From Hydractinia symbiolongicarpus (taxonomy: Eukaryota > Cnidaria > Hydrozoa > Anthoathecata > Hydractiniidae), in NCBI RefSeq assembly GCF_029227915.1, contig NC_079889.1:5458001-5518000 (forward strand): a stretch of DNA of 60,000 nt. Reading direction: 5' to 3'. This document shows, piece after piece, positions 45,070 to 57,778 of this stretch (within the stretch, counting starts at the first letter, position 1; each line of letters opens with the position of its first letter). The position numbers were made by a program, and so were the translations under genes. The notes below the pieces were generated by a model that saw only the letters and a program-made list of their open reading frames with translations, had not been told where the DNA came from and did no database searches.

Positions 45070-45191
45070 TTAGTTTTGTTAACCGTCTGGATTTTGTAAG
45101 CGTGGAATACGCGATATGGAGCAGTATTTTTTAGTTTTGTTAACCGTCTGGATTTTGTAAGCGTGGAATACGCGATATGGAGCAGTATTGC
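45070..45191. repeat. 61-bp perfect tandem duplication
   Basis: TTAGTTTTGTTAACCGTCTG and the next 40 bases to GGAGCAGTATT are repeated once, at 45070 and 45131, without visible mismatches. A recent event. Confidence 0.9.
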
Positions 45192-46789
45192 CCGTCGTAA
45201 AGAAAAACGGTAGCATATAACAAGCACGAAAAAAGTTATAAGAAGCATTGGAAATAATCATATCTCTAACTGCTATGATACTTTTATTGCTAAAAACATT
45301 TTCATAGGATAAAAACAACAACAACAATCTCAATTTTTATTGTTAAAGTGACCAAATTTGACGTCAATATATTTATCTGGTAGCTTCCTCAACATAGCTA
45401 GTTAATTATTTGGCTACATTTTCTATGATACAGGATCAATTTATGGTATAAATACGTTCCCCCTCATTTTCAGACTTTTTGGTTCCTCAGGCAACATAAA
45501 ACAGTCCATGTCACTCTTGGCTAGTTAGTTAAAAAATTTACTTCAATATTAGCTTTAACTGAACTTTAGTTCACATTTTCATTGAACACCCATATCATAC
45601 CAGTAGCTATAGGTGTACCGCATCTACACAGCCCTTTTCATTGCCTTTTTTTATAAACCTTTTTATTACGATGTGTCCAAAAAAGCCATTTATGGAAATG
45701 TTCTATACTCCTTATTGCATGTGCTGGTTGGTGATTATTGAGTGCATTATATTTTCAACCCTATTCCTGCTGGGCCTTTTAGGGGGGGGGGGGGTGATTC
45801 GACACCCCTGTGTAATTTCTAAAATTGCTGTCCGTTGGACACGAAACTTACCACAAGTGTTGTGCAGGTATTATTAAACAACTAGCCGAAGTCCGTGGAA
45901 GAATCCACTGAATCTCTCATCGAGTCCATATGATGGGTGCCAAATAAAAACATAGAACACAGTAATTTGAATTTTTAAAAGTCACAATTTGCATTATTCT
46001 ATATCTATAACCGCTGAATAAAAACGTCCAAAAAAATTAGCATGTGCAGCAATAAAAAAAATAAAAAGAAAAGAAAAAAAAGCCCTGCGATTGAGGTTGC
46101 TCACAATCTGCGTTTAAAAATATAAGCAGGTCCAACAACAAAATAAAAAAATAAAATAGAATAAAAATGTAAAAGGTCTAACGTAATCGAAGGTGTCTAA
46201 CAACGGTTATGTGAAAAGCTAAATCTGCTAAAACTATATACTTGCTTTGCCTTACCATGCCAGAAGTACACCAGGGAAAATAGTATACCAGACATAAGAA
46301 AAAATCGTTAAGTCACACAAAAAAGATTATTGCAAAACTTCCAGTTTCTAATGCATCATACCAAATTAGCTATTTAGTCTATTGCATACAGCAGCCCTCC
46401 CAATGCGTAAACGTGCTGTGCATGATAAAAATGCAGTGTTTTCGAATTTAAGAATCGAATATATTTCAAACGGTAACGTAACAGATGTAAACATTGATTT
46501 AACTTTGTTAACATTAACGTTTATTATAACGACATCAACCACTTCGTAGCGTTAAAAACAGTAACAACGGAAAAATTACTTTTTACATTTTATACAAATT
46601 CTTCTCTACGATATACACGCTGTATTTTATAAGAATAGTGTTTTTTTCGTTTCAGCCTTCATGTTCTTAACTCTCCCTGGTGTACTTGCCCATTGCTTTG
46701 GAGAGAAAAAGATTCAGTTTGTGAGATTTATACGCAATAAAAAAGTAAACTTCTAATTAAATTTGGGCATCATACAAATTTTTATATTA
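45192..46789. other. No gene recognised
   Basis: Contains AACCCTATTCCTG followed by a run of G (45755-45795), resembling a decayed TTAA-element end, and near 45886 a decayed CTAG-family head (ACTAGCCGAAGTCCGTGG, then AAGAATCCACTGA). No coding similarity. Confidence 0.45.
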
Positions 46790-47262
46790 AAACAAACAAT
46801 CAAGCTTAGACATTCTTAGGATATTCTGACCCATTGTTTAGAGTGTATTCTTACAAAAAAAAGTTCTTAACTTTCTTGACAAATACTATCCTCGTGGCCT
46901 AAAAATATATAATGCCTCAATAAAATAAACCTTGCTATATATTGCTATAGCTATTGACAATTTTTTTATATTTAGAAGAAACAATCAAGGTTAGACATAT
47001 TCTTAGAATATTCTGAACTTCTGACCCATTGTTTAAAGTGTATATATATATTCTTACAAAAAATGTTCTTAACTTTCTTGACAAGTACTATCCTCGTTAT
47101 TCTTAATTATATTCTATGTCCTTAAAATATATAATGCCTTAATAAAATAAAGCTTGCTATAAGTTGCTATAGCTATTGGCAAATTCTTTTTATATTTATT
47201 TAGAACAAACAGATTAAGACATCTCTAACTAACCCTGAGTATATTCTTACAAAAACATGTTA
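46790..47262. repeat. Tandem duplication, about 190-225-bp unit, 2.3 copies
   Basis: ACAATCAAGCTTAGACATTC near 46797, ACAATCAAGGTTAGACAT near 46981 and ACAGATTAAGACATC near 47208 begin successive diverged copies. They share TTCTTACAAAAAA, CTTAACTTTCTTGACAA, TACTATCCTCGT and TTGCTATAGCTATTG. Confidence 0.85.
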
Positions 47263-48145
47263 AATATGTTCAGGCTGAAGACAAAACATATTTACCTTCA
47301 TATTTGAAAGGGAAAGTAAAAACGTTATTCACCTAAATTCATTTCTCCACCAAATATTCTAAACAACACAGCTGCTTTGCTTTCGCTTTCTCAGTAGTAG
47401 CTAGCTTTCTCTGGATAAAAGTTTTTACAATCAGTTTTTTACTTCGATTATTAAACTTCGCTTCATCCCAAAGAAAACAAATTGAAAATGTATAGCTAGC
47501 TACAATTGTCTGATACATTTCCAATCAGTTCTCTTTTTGGCGTTATATCATCGTACGTTTTTCTTCGTTATAACAAATATTTCTGACAACAACTTAAACT
47601 CACTCGACAACAGCAGTCGCTCTACAACAACAGTTTTGTTTTTTACATTTTAGATTCGAATTATCATTCGAATTCGATAGTTTTTTTTAAAAAAGAAAGC
47701 AACCTCGGTCCCAGAACACAAAAATGATAGAAGAAACAAGTAATAAGCGTTAATCTAACCTCATGATGAGTAAACATTGTTTGAAATAACTTTTTTCAGG
47801 ATTACTTTGAAAAAGAGACAACTTTCTTCGGTTCAGTTTTCATTTTTCAGTTGATAAACTTTGTTTCCGTGAGATACGGCTCGCACATGGTAAACCGGGG
47901 GTAAAATTAAATTATTCTATCTATAACGACCAACGGGGCAATGAAAACAAAAAACAAATAAAATCATTTAAAAATAAAATAAAAATTAGCTTTAATAAAA
48001 TAAAGAAACAGAGTTTTATTTTTTCGTTATTTTTAACTTGGTAAATTTTAGCGTAACGCCACGTCGTAGGAAAGTGACCCGTGATTTGTGTGACATGGCC
48101 TCACTGTGCGCAAACACACACAAGGCGTATTAATATATAGACTAG
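47263..48145. other. No gene recognised
   Basis: AT-rich, nothing coding seen. Ends in a decayed CTAG-family tail (GCGTATTAATATATAGACTAG). Confidence 0.5.
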
Positions 48146-48649
48146 TCGATAAGGCCCGTGGAGAAAACCACTTAGGTCGAGGGACAATGGTAAAATAGGT
48201 TGTTTTAGATTTTTTGCTGACGTCAGCAGTGCAGATACAAAAAATAATATTTGGAGAAGTTTAGTTTATTCGTTGACTGTAATGTGTAGAGTTTGAAACG
48301 CTGATCAAAATAATGCCAAGGAGAAATAAGGGTTTAAAAAGTTTGCCGACGATAAAGGCAACGGGTACACAAATTTTTGAAAAAATATTTTGTATTTGAC
48401 AGGTCTCTGCTGACGTCAGCAAAATGTTTAAACCATTATATCTCATTAACCGTTCATCGAGAGCGTATAATCATATACATTTTTTGATCAGCGCTTTAAG
48501 CTCTACACAATGGAGGCAACGTGAAAACAAGGATCTCAGTTATTTTTTGTTATGGATCGGTTGCTGACGTCATCAAAATTCAAATGACTCTTCTTATTCA
48601 TATTTATCCTGCCTCTTTAGTGGATATTGCCACGGGCCTTATCGACTAG
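48142..48649. mobile_element. 500-bp element with inverted CTAG/TCG ends
   Basis: Left: CTAG, TCGATAAGGCCCGTGG, then a hairpin partner ACCACTTAGG. Right: the reverse complement, CCACGGGCCTTATCGACTAG. Both ends therefore have the head of the CTAG/TCG family, facing each other. The interior has three CRE-type palindromes (48218, 48411, 48565). No coding capacity. Confidence 0.75.
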
Positions 48650-49276
48650 TTTGAGAAATATATTAAGGAAAGATACCATTTTTAGTTCAACATGATATGA
48701 AGCAAATTTATCTCGATAATTAAATTAATATATATGCGGTGTTTGTCTTTTCCTACAGAACTACTGGTAGCTAGCTAGCTAGAGCGTATACCGTCTAAAT
48801 TACGTGAACATTTAACTAATAGTTAGTAGCCACATATATCGATGTTCTTAAAGTCATTACCCTACTTGGGTATAAAACTGGATGTTGTTAGTCAATGTTT
48901 GAGTTTTTTTTTATAAATATTGTGATGACAAGCCGGCTGTGTTCTCCTTAAATCTTATGTGGGCAAATTAGCTAAATTATCTGTTACATTTCTGAGAAAC
49001 ATTTTGTTTGCTAAAAATTTTGCGGCTGACTTTCATCGTGACTATATTAATTTCTAATAATAATTTTCCTGACTATATTAATTTCTTAGCTAACACATGA
49101 GTGGTTATTTAGTAGATAATAGTTTTTGCTTATATTTTTCTTTCTTTTATATATTTTTACTGACAGGACACACGATGATAGCAGTAGTTCATTTTACTGA
49201 AGTGTAAAAAATCCTGTATAAATATTGTTTTAATAATAATAACCTGTGTTGTTTATGATTTCTAAACCTCTTTCGC
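48650..49276. other. No gene recognised
   Basis: AT-rich; a short CTAGCTAGCTAG run near 48770. Nothing else. Confidence 0.5.
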
Positions 49277-49488
49277 AAATCGGCGACAGGCAAAAAATGC
49301 AGACGGTAAGCCGTGTGCCAGTCTATTCCAAACTTTTTTTTTCAGGTAGAGACATATTTTGAAAATGAAATTAAAGTATATATATAACTTGCATATAGTT
49401 TAGATTTAGAACACAAACAGTAAAAAAGTTTTTAACCATAATTTGACTTTCTTCACCTAAGGTCTGCATTTTTTTTACCTGCCGATTT
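49277..49488. mobile_element. Short inverted-repeat element (212 bp)
   Basis: Left arm AAATCGGCGACAGGCAAAAA, then ATGCAGAC; right arm GTCTGCAT, a T run, ACCTGCCGATTT. Arms of about 28 bp in inverted orientation around AT-rich DNA; no clear target-site duplication. Confidence 0.65.
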
Positions 49489-50409
49489 TCTGATTTTTTG
49501 GCCATGCACAAGAATCTTTAAAAATGTAAACATTGGAACTCATATGTATATAAGTAGGTAAATATGATGAGCTTATTTGATATATTAACCAGGCCCATGG
49601 AATGTACACTAAGTGAGGCACTTAAATGCAACCAGTATTGTGCTTTTTTTGGCACTGCCTTTTAAATGAAGAAGCTCTTACAAATTCGTCATATCACAAA
49701 TTTTATTCCTATTCACCTATATACTTCAGGATAGATATAAAGAATGATTTTGTATTAGCTATACTTTCTAGGTTTCAGAATTTGAGCAATTTAAATGAGG
49801 CTGATAAGGCTTTTGTAACACTAAATCTTGACCAAATATGAACAAACAAGTAAGGTTTTTGAACAAATAATTCTTCTAAGGCCAATAAATGTCCTACTTT
49901 TATTTTTGGCCAGTGATTGATTATGCTCCACCAGCATATTTTTACATATCATGGCCAACCACAAATGGCATTTTTGGAATTAACACCCTGCACGTATATA
50001 ATAAACCAGCTTTAACTTAACCCATTGTTTATATCGTTTAATGATCAAATATTGTCCCTTTTACAAAATATAATTAAGAACAACATGACAAATGTTTACA
50101 TTTTAGAACTGGTAGAAATAGAGTTTTTATTCTCGGATCTTGGTTATGACCATTTTAAAAGATAAAACAAAAACATTCGGAGAAAATGAATTAATTTTAT
50201 AAGAGTTTGACTGTAATATTCAACTGTAGTGAACCATTTTCACTGCACTTGATTTGTGTAGTCATTTCATCATAAAACATTAAATGTTTTGTTACTAATA
50301 GGGGCAGGTTACTTAGAGTATAAATTTGAAAATTGCATGATTCCATAAATTTTGATGCTGAATTTAAATATTGGTCATTTTGGTTGAAAATGATCAGGTG
50401 TCAAACATG
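49489..50409. other. No gene recognised
   Basis: AT-rich. A 71-codon frame at 49626-49841 has no recognised features. Confidence 0.5.
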
Positions 50410-51550
50410 TTAACCCTATTTGGTATGGGGGGGGGGGGGCATAAAGTGCCCGCGGCATTTTCAAAGTCTAATAACTTTTTAAATACTGGATGAAATTATC
50501 TGAAATTTTGTGACTTTTCCTAAATTTTATTGGACTTTCAAAAAATAAAAAAAAATATTCCCAAAAATTGTCCTGTAGATGTCACTTTGTCCTTTTTGAC
50601 AGGTGGTCATATCAACTTTTTTATTGTAGTGCTAAAAATAAAGGCTTTCTAAACTAACCAGTTGTATTAAAATGGGATTATGTATGTGATAGTGACAAAA
50701 GGTCATCATACAATATTTACATGCATACTGTGTAATTTGCAGACCGGAATATTGGTAATTTACAGACCAGAATGTTTGTAATTTCGTATTTCTCTATTTC
50801 TATTGTCATATGATAACGTCATAGGTCATTTTGTCCCATGTCAATCTAAATTATCTTATTGAGTAGCTACTGACGTAAGTGCTAATAGATATATGAAGTT
50901 TTATTCCATGACAGGTACTAACACTAAGGTTCTCAAATATATGTTTTTCAAAAAAATTCTTAAAGATTTTGATCGATTTCCATTTTCTCCTTAGAGATCC
51001 TTTGTCTTTATACCACCTGTTAATGTTCTTATTAATATCTTACCTTCTTATATTACTTTTTTAATGACTAGTACTGTAAATAGTTTTAAAAAAGATAAAA
51101 AAAGAGAATTTCCAAGAAAGACATTTTTTTTTCAACCATTGCCTCATTATGACGTCATCACTTCCTGTGATGACATGTCAGTCTAAATATTTTGTTACTA
51201 ATTAAGTCACAACATATTGATGCTTCTTTGTGCCAAGTGTTGTCACTTAAAACCAAACAGAACAAAAGTTAGAGCCCGCGGGCACTTTATGCCCCCCCAT
51301 ACTTACAAGGGTCAAAAGGTAATACAGAGCCCAGCTAGCTAGCTAGAGCTCATGAATTTTTATGGAAACAAACTTTCAAAACATTTTCTAAATTAAAAGC
51401 CTTTCGCCAATATTGAACAATCAAGCTAAGCCAGATTAATAGACTTTAAGTCAGTAATATTCTGAAAAATAGTTTCTTTAACGCTGTGTCTTTTTTCGCC
51501 CGCCATCTCTAAATCTTGCTTGTAGCCCCCCCCAGCACGAATAGGGTTAA
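50410..51550. mobile_element. TTAA-flanked piggyBac-like element, copy B (1.14 kb)
   Basis: TTAA at 50410-50413, then CCCTATTTGGTATGG, a G run and CATAAAGTGCCCGCGG. Toward the right, CCCGCGGGCACTTTATG and a C run occur near 51275-51298 in inverted orientation. A matching outer end, AATAGGGTTAA, lies at 51540-51550. Extra sequence between these (CTAGCTAG-rich) may be a later insertion. It matches copy A (29928) throughout, plus about 300 bp missing from copy A. Confidence 0.65.
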
Positions 51551-53414
51551 GGAGACGTTTATGCTACATTGGCGCCAACAATCCATATTGATTAATTTAG
51601 CAACCTAAAACCACCTAAAAGTGTAATAGCTTTAGTAAAAATAATGGTATTGATTTAATGTTATTGTTACGAGCATAAATAATAATTACGTACTTAACTA
51701 TACTTACTGAGTTTCAGAATTTAGGCATTTCAATGGTGCCAATAAAAATTACAAACTTCATTCGAAATGTATCAGGGTAGCTAAAGCTCCCTGTTTAGCT
51801 AAAAAACAAATTAAACAACGTCGAGGTTGTCCTCTTTTATCCACATTTGTCAGCTGTGCTCTTGTATGCACCAACTTTATATGTTTTATCTTTGCGTGTG
51901 CTACCCAAGTTAAAAGATTTGTAAAAAAATAAAAAAGTGAAGTTGGTTTGTAATTTTTAAGGAAATCTGAGGAAGCCAGAGAAATATTTGTACCTATGGT
52001 GAAGTTAGACAAGGCCACGAAATCGTGTAAACCGTTGCACAAATGACATTTTTTAAACAGCAGAAATTATTGATTACTTAGCTTAAGATGTGCTTTCTGA
52101 TGGGCAATAAGATAATTGAAGTTAAGTCTTCGTAAAGTTTACTTTTCTAATTACGTTAAAGGAGAAACATTTTCTTAATAACGCTTCCTTATATGTTTAT
52201 AGTAGGAAGATAAGTGATTTGATAAATAATGAATGTCAAAGGAATGCTATCACTTTGTTATAATTCTTTTTAAGCACGTGGGATGATTCCGTGTAAAAAA
52301 CTATGAAGCACGTTTATGAAATAACAAAAAACTTATAGAAATTATTTTCTAACGAGAAAATTATACTTCTTCCTAAAAGCGACTTTCTACAGTATTATAA
52401 AAATGTGACAGTCGTCTTTTATTAGACTGGCTTCTTTCTTTTCTTTTTACCATCTGCTTTGTCGATTAATAGGCTAAAAGAACATACGGTTAGCTAATTG
52501 CGTAATTTAAAAGTTATAAAAAATTCTTGTTAAAATATATTCACAGCTAGTAATGTGTTTGGTCTTTACTGAAAGTTTGTTAATTTTTTGATTTAGTTGC
52601 GAACCTTATGCAAAGCTTGTGAGTATGTTATTATCCTTATCGCTTTTTTTAAAGAAAATGTTTTATTCCTTTTTTATTTCTTTAACGTCATATCTAATTT
52701 TTTTTTTATTCAATTGACGTAAAGTCGGATAGTGTAACTACATATATAGCGACACAATTTCAGTGAATTTATAGGGTCGACAAGGCTGCGAATAGTAAAA
52801 TATGAACAACATGAAAACAATGGACAGAATAAAATCTTACATTTTTTTTCTGAAGTAAGAATAAGAATTAATTGTTGCAATTTTGCAAAATTTGCACCAA
52901 AATTTCTGATATATGTAGCTAAAGAATAAAGAAGAAAAACAAAAAATATTTAGCGATTCATAGACCAACTATGTATGTATTTTTAAATGATATATTTTGA
53001 GAATTATGTCCAATCATCAGATTAGCACTATAAAAACAAATAACAAATGTTTTAAAAATAGTTTTAAAAATATGCACAGCGTACAAGCATGGCACTCCAC
53101 AAAATGTTCACACATAAAGTAAATTAGTTGGAAATTGGATTAATACATGCAAATCCCTAAAAGCAAAAGCGTTAAATTTTGACAACTAATGTGTGCATTT
53201 TATAAGTATTTTTTGGTCCTAAAGACAAAGCATCAATTACGAACTTTTGTGGCATTCTATCAATGTTGTAGCATATGACTGTAATAGAAACAACTATGGA
53301 CATTAAACAACGGCCGTTCTTGTTCTTCAAATAATTGTAAAAATTTGTCATTAAATTTTTGAGTTTGTTTTTGACGCAGTAGTCGTAGATCGTATCGTGA
53401 GTGCAGTATAGTTA
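51551..53414. other. No gene recognised
   Basis: AT-rich. The frame at 51758-52042 (minus) has no family features. Confidence 0.5.
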
Positions 53415-53627
53415 ATGGGATGCATTTTATGGGTTAGTTCTGTTTTAATTTTTCTCGGGCTTCTGACAATTTCATCTTGTTTGATTTCGATCGTATCTAG
53501 CATAAAATATTTATCTGATTTTTTTTCTCTCCTTAAAAAGCGCGAAAGTTTGAGTCATTCCACATCAAAAGCTGTTTATGACGCGACATATTCTACGAAA
53601 GGTGTGCAAACAGAAAAGCTCACTTAG
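53415..53627 (+). CDS. Possible small single-pass membrane protein (70 aa)
   Basis: ATG at 53415 opens MGC followed by a hydrophobic segment (residues 4-29, ILWVSSVLIFLGLLTISSCL), a short KYLSDFFSLLKKRE stretch and a polar tail ending GVQTEKLT. The layout of one membrane helix with a basic cytosolic side is coherent, and an N-terminal MGC could be lipid-modified. An AATAAA-containing run lies near 53998. No homologue recognised; chance frames of this length are common in AT-rich DNA, so confidence is low. Confidence 0.25.
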   Translation: MGCILWVSSVLIFLGLLTISSCLISIVSSIKYLSDFFSLLKKRESLSHSTSKAVYDATYSTKGVQTEKLT

Positions 53628-55700
53628 AAAACTGTTTAAAGGTTCAAACACACTAGCTACACGATTTTTGTCGAGCGTTTTTTTTTGTATTCACTTTTGA
53701 CGGGAAAAAAAGTTGTGTAATCTTCGAAGAGGTTTTTTATGTTTTTTTTCTCTTTCCTTCTTTTCGCCTTTTTCTGTATGCTGGATTGGCTGATTTTTAT
53801 ATTATATCATATACGACACAATGGACAACATTTTTGTGGGTAAAAAAATAATGTGTACACAGTACAATATGCGTGTGTGGCAAAAATCATGCGACAAAGC
53901 GTAGTCATTGTGCCATTCGGCCTGAAGATGTCCGTTCTGATGTACGTATCCATTGCTGACATCAACTTATCGCTGGATTAATCGGGTGGCCATAGTCAAT
54001 AAAAAAACCACTGTTTATTATAGTTACTTTAAACTTCATTTAACAGCTTTCTAGATCACATACTTGTGAAAAGATTGGTGGATAATTAACCATACTGGTT
54101 GAAATTGATGACGAGTGTTATTCTTTTTGCGGTTAGATACGTTTTTTATTGCTAAGAAGATAATAAATCCTGCCACAGAAGCCGAATGACAACGCAATGT
54201 TTGTACCACAGTGACGATGTTGTTGTTAAGGTATATTATCAGAAGAGTAACTGGGCAGTGTTAAAAAATGATATTAATAGTTTTTGTTTTATTTCGTAGA
54301 TTTTATTGTATCGTGTTTTATGAGATGATTTTAAAAACGGTCTTTTATGACTCGTTCTTGTTTAAAGCGAGTCCATAGTTTTCTGCTTTCGAGTAGAATT
54401 TATTTTCTTACGCGCGAAATGAAATTTACAAAGTACCACGACATTTCTGCTGCAAACTAGAAATTGTTTCAAAATTTTAGGATTTTTATATAAAGAGAAA
54501 ATGCAGGAAAATTGTGTTCGGAAAGAAAATTGCATTTTAAGCAAACATTGATTTTGCAGGATTTTTAAGCATAATGAAGGTCATCCAGATTTATATGCCT
54601 CAAACAAGTCCAGTATTCTTAGAGTTACTTTACATAAATTAACAGTTCAAAACTATAATGAGCCGTTGAAAGTCCTAAACAACCCAGTCGAAATAAGGTT
54701 AACTTTAGTCTTCATTTGCGTTAACAAACAACATTATTTTCAAACATATTATTTCAAGCATTTTTGGATACTTATATTAAATGATAATGAAGAAAGCATT
54801 TTAAACAATTTTGTAACATTGTTTTTTATCTTTATTATTTAGGTCACGAGCTGAAACCTATAATATTTAACTGGCAATTGTGTTAATTTACATAAAAGTG
54901 ATAACCCTGTTAATTTTACATAATAAGGTAACAACAGCTCCGGCGTTCGTCTGACATGTTTCCTGGATTCAAGGTTGAGCTTGCATCCTTTGTAACTGTG
55001 GTAAACTCTATTATAGTCCTGTTTTCGGGTGTGGAAAATGTTAGTAAAATCTATGCATAGCATTGATTGAGAAATCATTATTTACATGAGAAACAAGGAC
55101 CGAAAAAAAATTTAAAATATTGATTTTCGGTCCAATTTGATAATATTTTTGACAGTTACCTAAATCGCTTACGCTACCCTGCCAATTAGATTTAAGTTTC
55201 AATATCCAAACTTTGCAAATTACTTTTTTAAGAGGTCGAATAATCAGTTCGTATCGTATGTTGACGTTCTATTTCTGTGTGACCATGGCAACCTATTTGC
55301 AACTGCGTCTCAAGTATTTAACAATCTATTTCATAAACGCAACCTACTCTGTCTTTTGTTTGTGTTTCTTTCGACATATTGTACAGCATGGTTTATTTTA
55401 CTAAAAAATCAACAAATGATTCGATGGTTTGTAGCTTACATTTCATCTTTAAAATTTATTTATTTTTTGTTATTGTTTCAAAGATTCACCACCTATGCAC
55501 AGATTGGTGTAGTTTTCATTCTCGGTGGAAGCCTTTAAGGTCAAGGTCTTTAAACAAAACAGTCTCATCAGCAAGAATTTCTAAATTTAGAATTAATAGT
55601 TGGAAAACTTGAGCATTACCCAACCCCTCCACTCTTGTTTTCTCTGAGTTCTACCACCACTTTTGACGCCATTTGAAAGAGAAGAAGATGGAGGATTGAA
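53628..55700. other. No gene recognised
   Basis: AT-rich. Minus-strand frames at 54362-54544 and 54839-55078, and plus-strand frames near 55213-55612, show no domain or splice pattern that I can support. Confidence 0.5.
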
Positions 55701-56330
55701 AGAAACCATTATCACATAACTATTTGATCGGCCCGTGGAAATATTTATTTTAAAAGAAATAGAAATTTAAAGAAAGAAATTTTGATGATGTCAGCAACAT
55801 TTTTCTCTGAAGAATTTTGTTTAACAGTTGCTTCCATCGAGTAGAGCTTACAGTGCTTATCAAAAAAAAATATAACACTAACACCTTTGTATTCTAATAA
55901 AAAGATACGCGTGGCCCTATTCCGTTCAAAATGGTTGTGACGCAGCTTTATTTTCCGCAGAGTAAGTTAATTACGTCATTCAAACAGGCGGATAAAAGTG
56001 CGCAAAATACCGATGGGAAAAATATGTAAGAAGGGAAGAATCTGAGGACAGGCAATCCCATGGATTGCTTCACGGTTCAACAACTAATCAGTAATAATGA
56101 TAACTCTATTGGCGTCAATCTAATGCGTTGACGTCATGACGTAACGTTAAAAAAATAACGGTTGACTACCTGATAAAAGGACTGATTTTACTTTGCCTAT
56201 TACAGACGACTCGGTTGCTTAGCGCATTATTTTAATAGTAGTGGTTGGTCCGTGGCATAATCCACAAGAATTGGCCCGTGGTACATATTTTCCACGTAGG
56301 AATTTTGCGCATGCTGGTTCGGATTTAAGT
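55701..56330. repeat. Decayed CTAG/TCG-family sequences
   Basis: ACTATTTGATCGGCCCGTGG near 55720 and AGTAGTGGTTGGTCCGTGG, AATCCAC and GGCCCGTGG near 56238-56280 resemble the family head and hairpin. A TGACGTCATGACG lies at 56129. Ends cannot be fixed. Confidence 0.4.
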
Positions 56331-57726
56331 CGTAACAATGCAATAATTACTCTGTGAAAGCTCCGTAGCACTTTGAAACCTTGCATTTTTTACTGCGTTC
56401 CAACAGTCTAAGGCACTAAAGATCGAAGCGAAACGACGGGCAAGTCCGTATAAATTTAAGTGATGTTTTCAAACAAACAAAGAAATACAAACAGAAGAAG
56501 AGAAAATGCTTTCTCATGCAGCTGTATTTGTTTCTGTTATTCTGAACGTTGATTTTTATCTTTTATTTTCATACTTCATTTTAATATACTTAGTGCAAAG
56601 ATGAACTTTATAAAGTTATTTCTATCAACAATAAATAATTTATTATTGACATATATTTAAATTCATATTTTTTATTTCGTAGGATAGAAACCTGATTTCT
56701 TTTTCCGACTTTCTAATACTACACTTACACTTGAGCATTTTTACAGATTCAAAGAAAGTATCCTAATTGAAACAACTCTGGAAAAAACTTTTTTGGGGGA
56801 CTTTTTGGTTTTATTTTTTAATCGTTTTCATTCCGAATCCGAATAAAAATGCAAAATGTTGTGCCAACGTAACCCGTATTTTTTTAGTTACTATTTTTAA
56901 TACATTGACTTATGAATCCAGATAAATTTCTCTAGATGTGAACGCAGTATAAAACATGCCCAAATATATGTATAACGACTGGTGACGAAGGTGCTAGATA
57001 TTTTTTCACTTTATATTTGCATGGAGTAAAAAGAACGCAAAACACAACAACATAAAGGAATTGGTAAGGTGAAAAATAAAAATAAATAGCGAAGACAATC
57101 ACTAGCATAGATATATTGAAATTGTGCTGGTAAACCTTTGACATTATTTTTGGGTGGGTAAGTTCTAGTTCTATTTTGCTCAATACTACATACACACGAT
57201 AACTTAGATGTATTTCAAGTCCCATATCACATCTCCGAGTGAAAGTGCAAGGGTTCAAAATCTTTATGCCTTTTGTTTTGCTGGAAATCTCATCTTACTA
57301 ATTCTGCTAGTTTGAATTTGTTTTGGAAAATGTATCTAAGCCATAAACAAAAGCATGATAACTACGGCTGACATTAATTCGATTTTATAGTTTTTTCTAA
57401 ACAGAAAAAAATCACGCAGGAACATAAGGCTTTTGCAATGCCTTGTGTCTAAAGACATTTACAAAAAATAACGATTTCTGGTTGTTTTCCAAGAACGCGT
57501 TCTGTAAATAGCTTTGCTTCTGAAATTCGTCATTCTTCTAAAAAAATTGCTATACAATTTACAGTCTAAGCATTTTCTTATCCATTACGAGTTTCATAGC
57601 TCGTAAATAGAGCTAGGGGAATTACTGTTGTCGTGGGTAACACGTATTGTTTAGTAAAGAAAAGTTGTGAGCATTCCCCTGTAAAACAAGTCCTTTCTTG
57701 CTTTGACTTTATATAATCTTATATTT
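56331..57726. other. No gene recognised
   Basis: AT-rich; the minus-strand frame 56932-57258 is hydrophobic but unsupported. Confidence 0.5.
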
Positions 57727-57778
57727 GAGTGGTACTACCATTATTAAGTGGTGCTACCATTTTTAAGTGGTACTGCTA
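57727..57778. repeat. 20-bp tandem repeat, 2.5 copies
   Basis: AGTGGTACTACCATTATTA, AGTGGTGCTACCATTTTTA, AGTGGTACTGC in succession. Confidence 0.8.

Noticed and set aside
55213-55612. Hydrophobic overlapping frames as a membrane-protein gene
   Set aside because: Several frames overlap in AT-rich DNA with similar hydrophobicity; no one frame is favoured.
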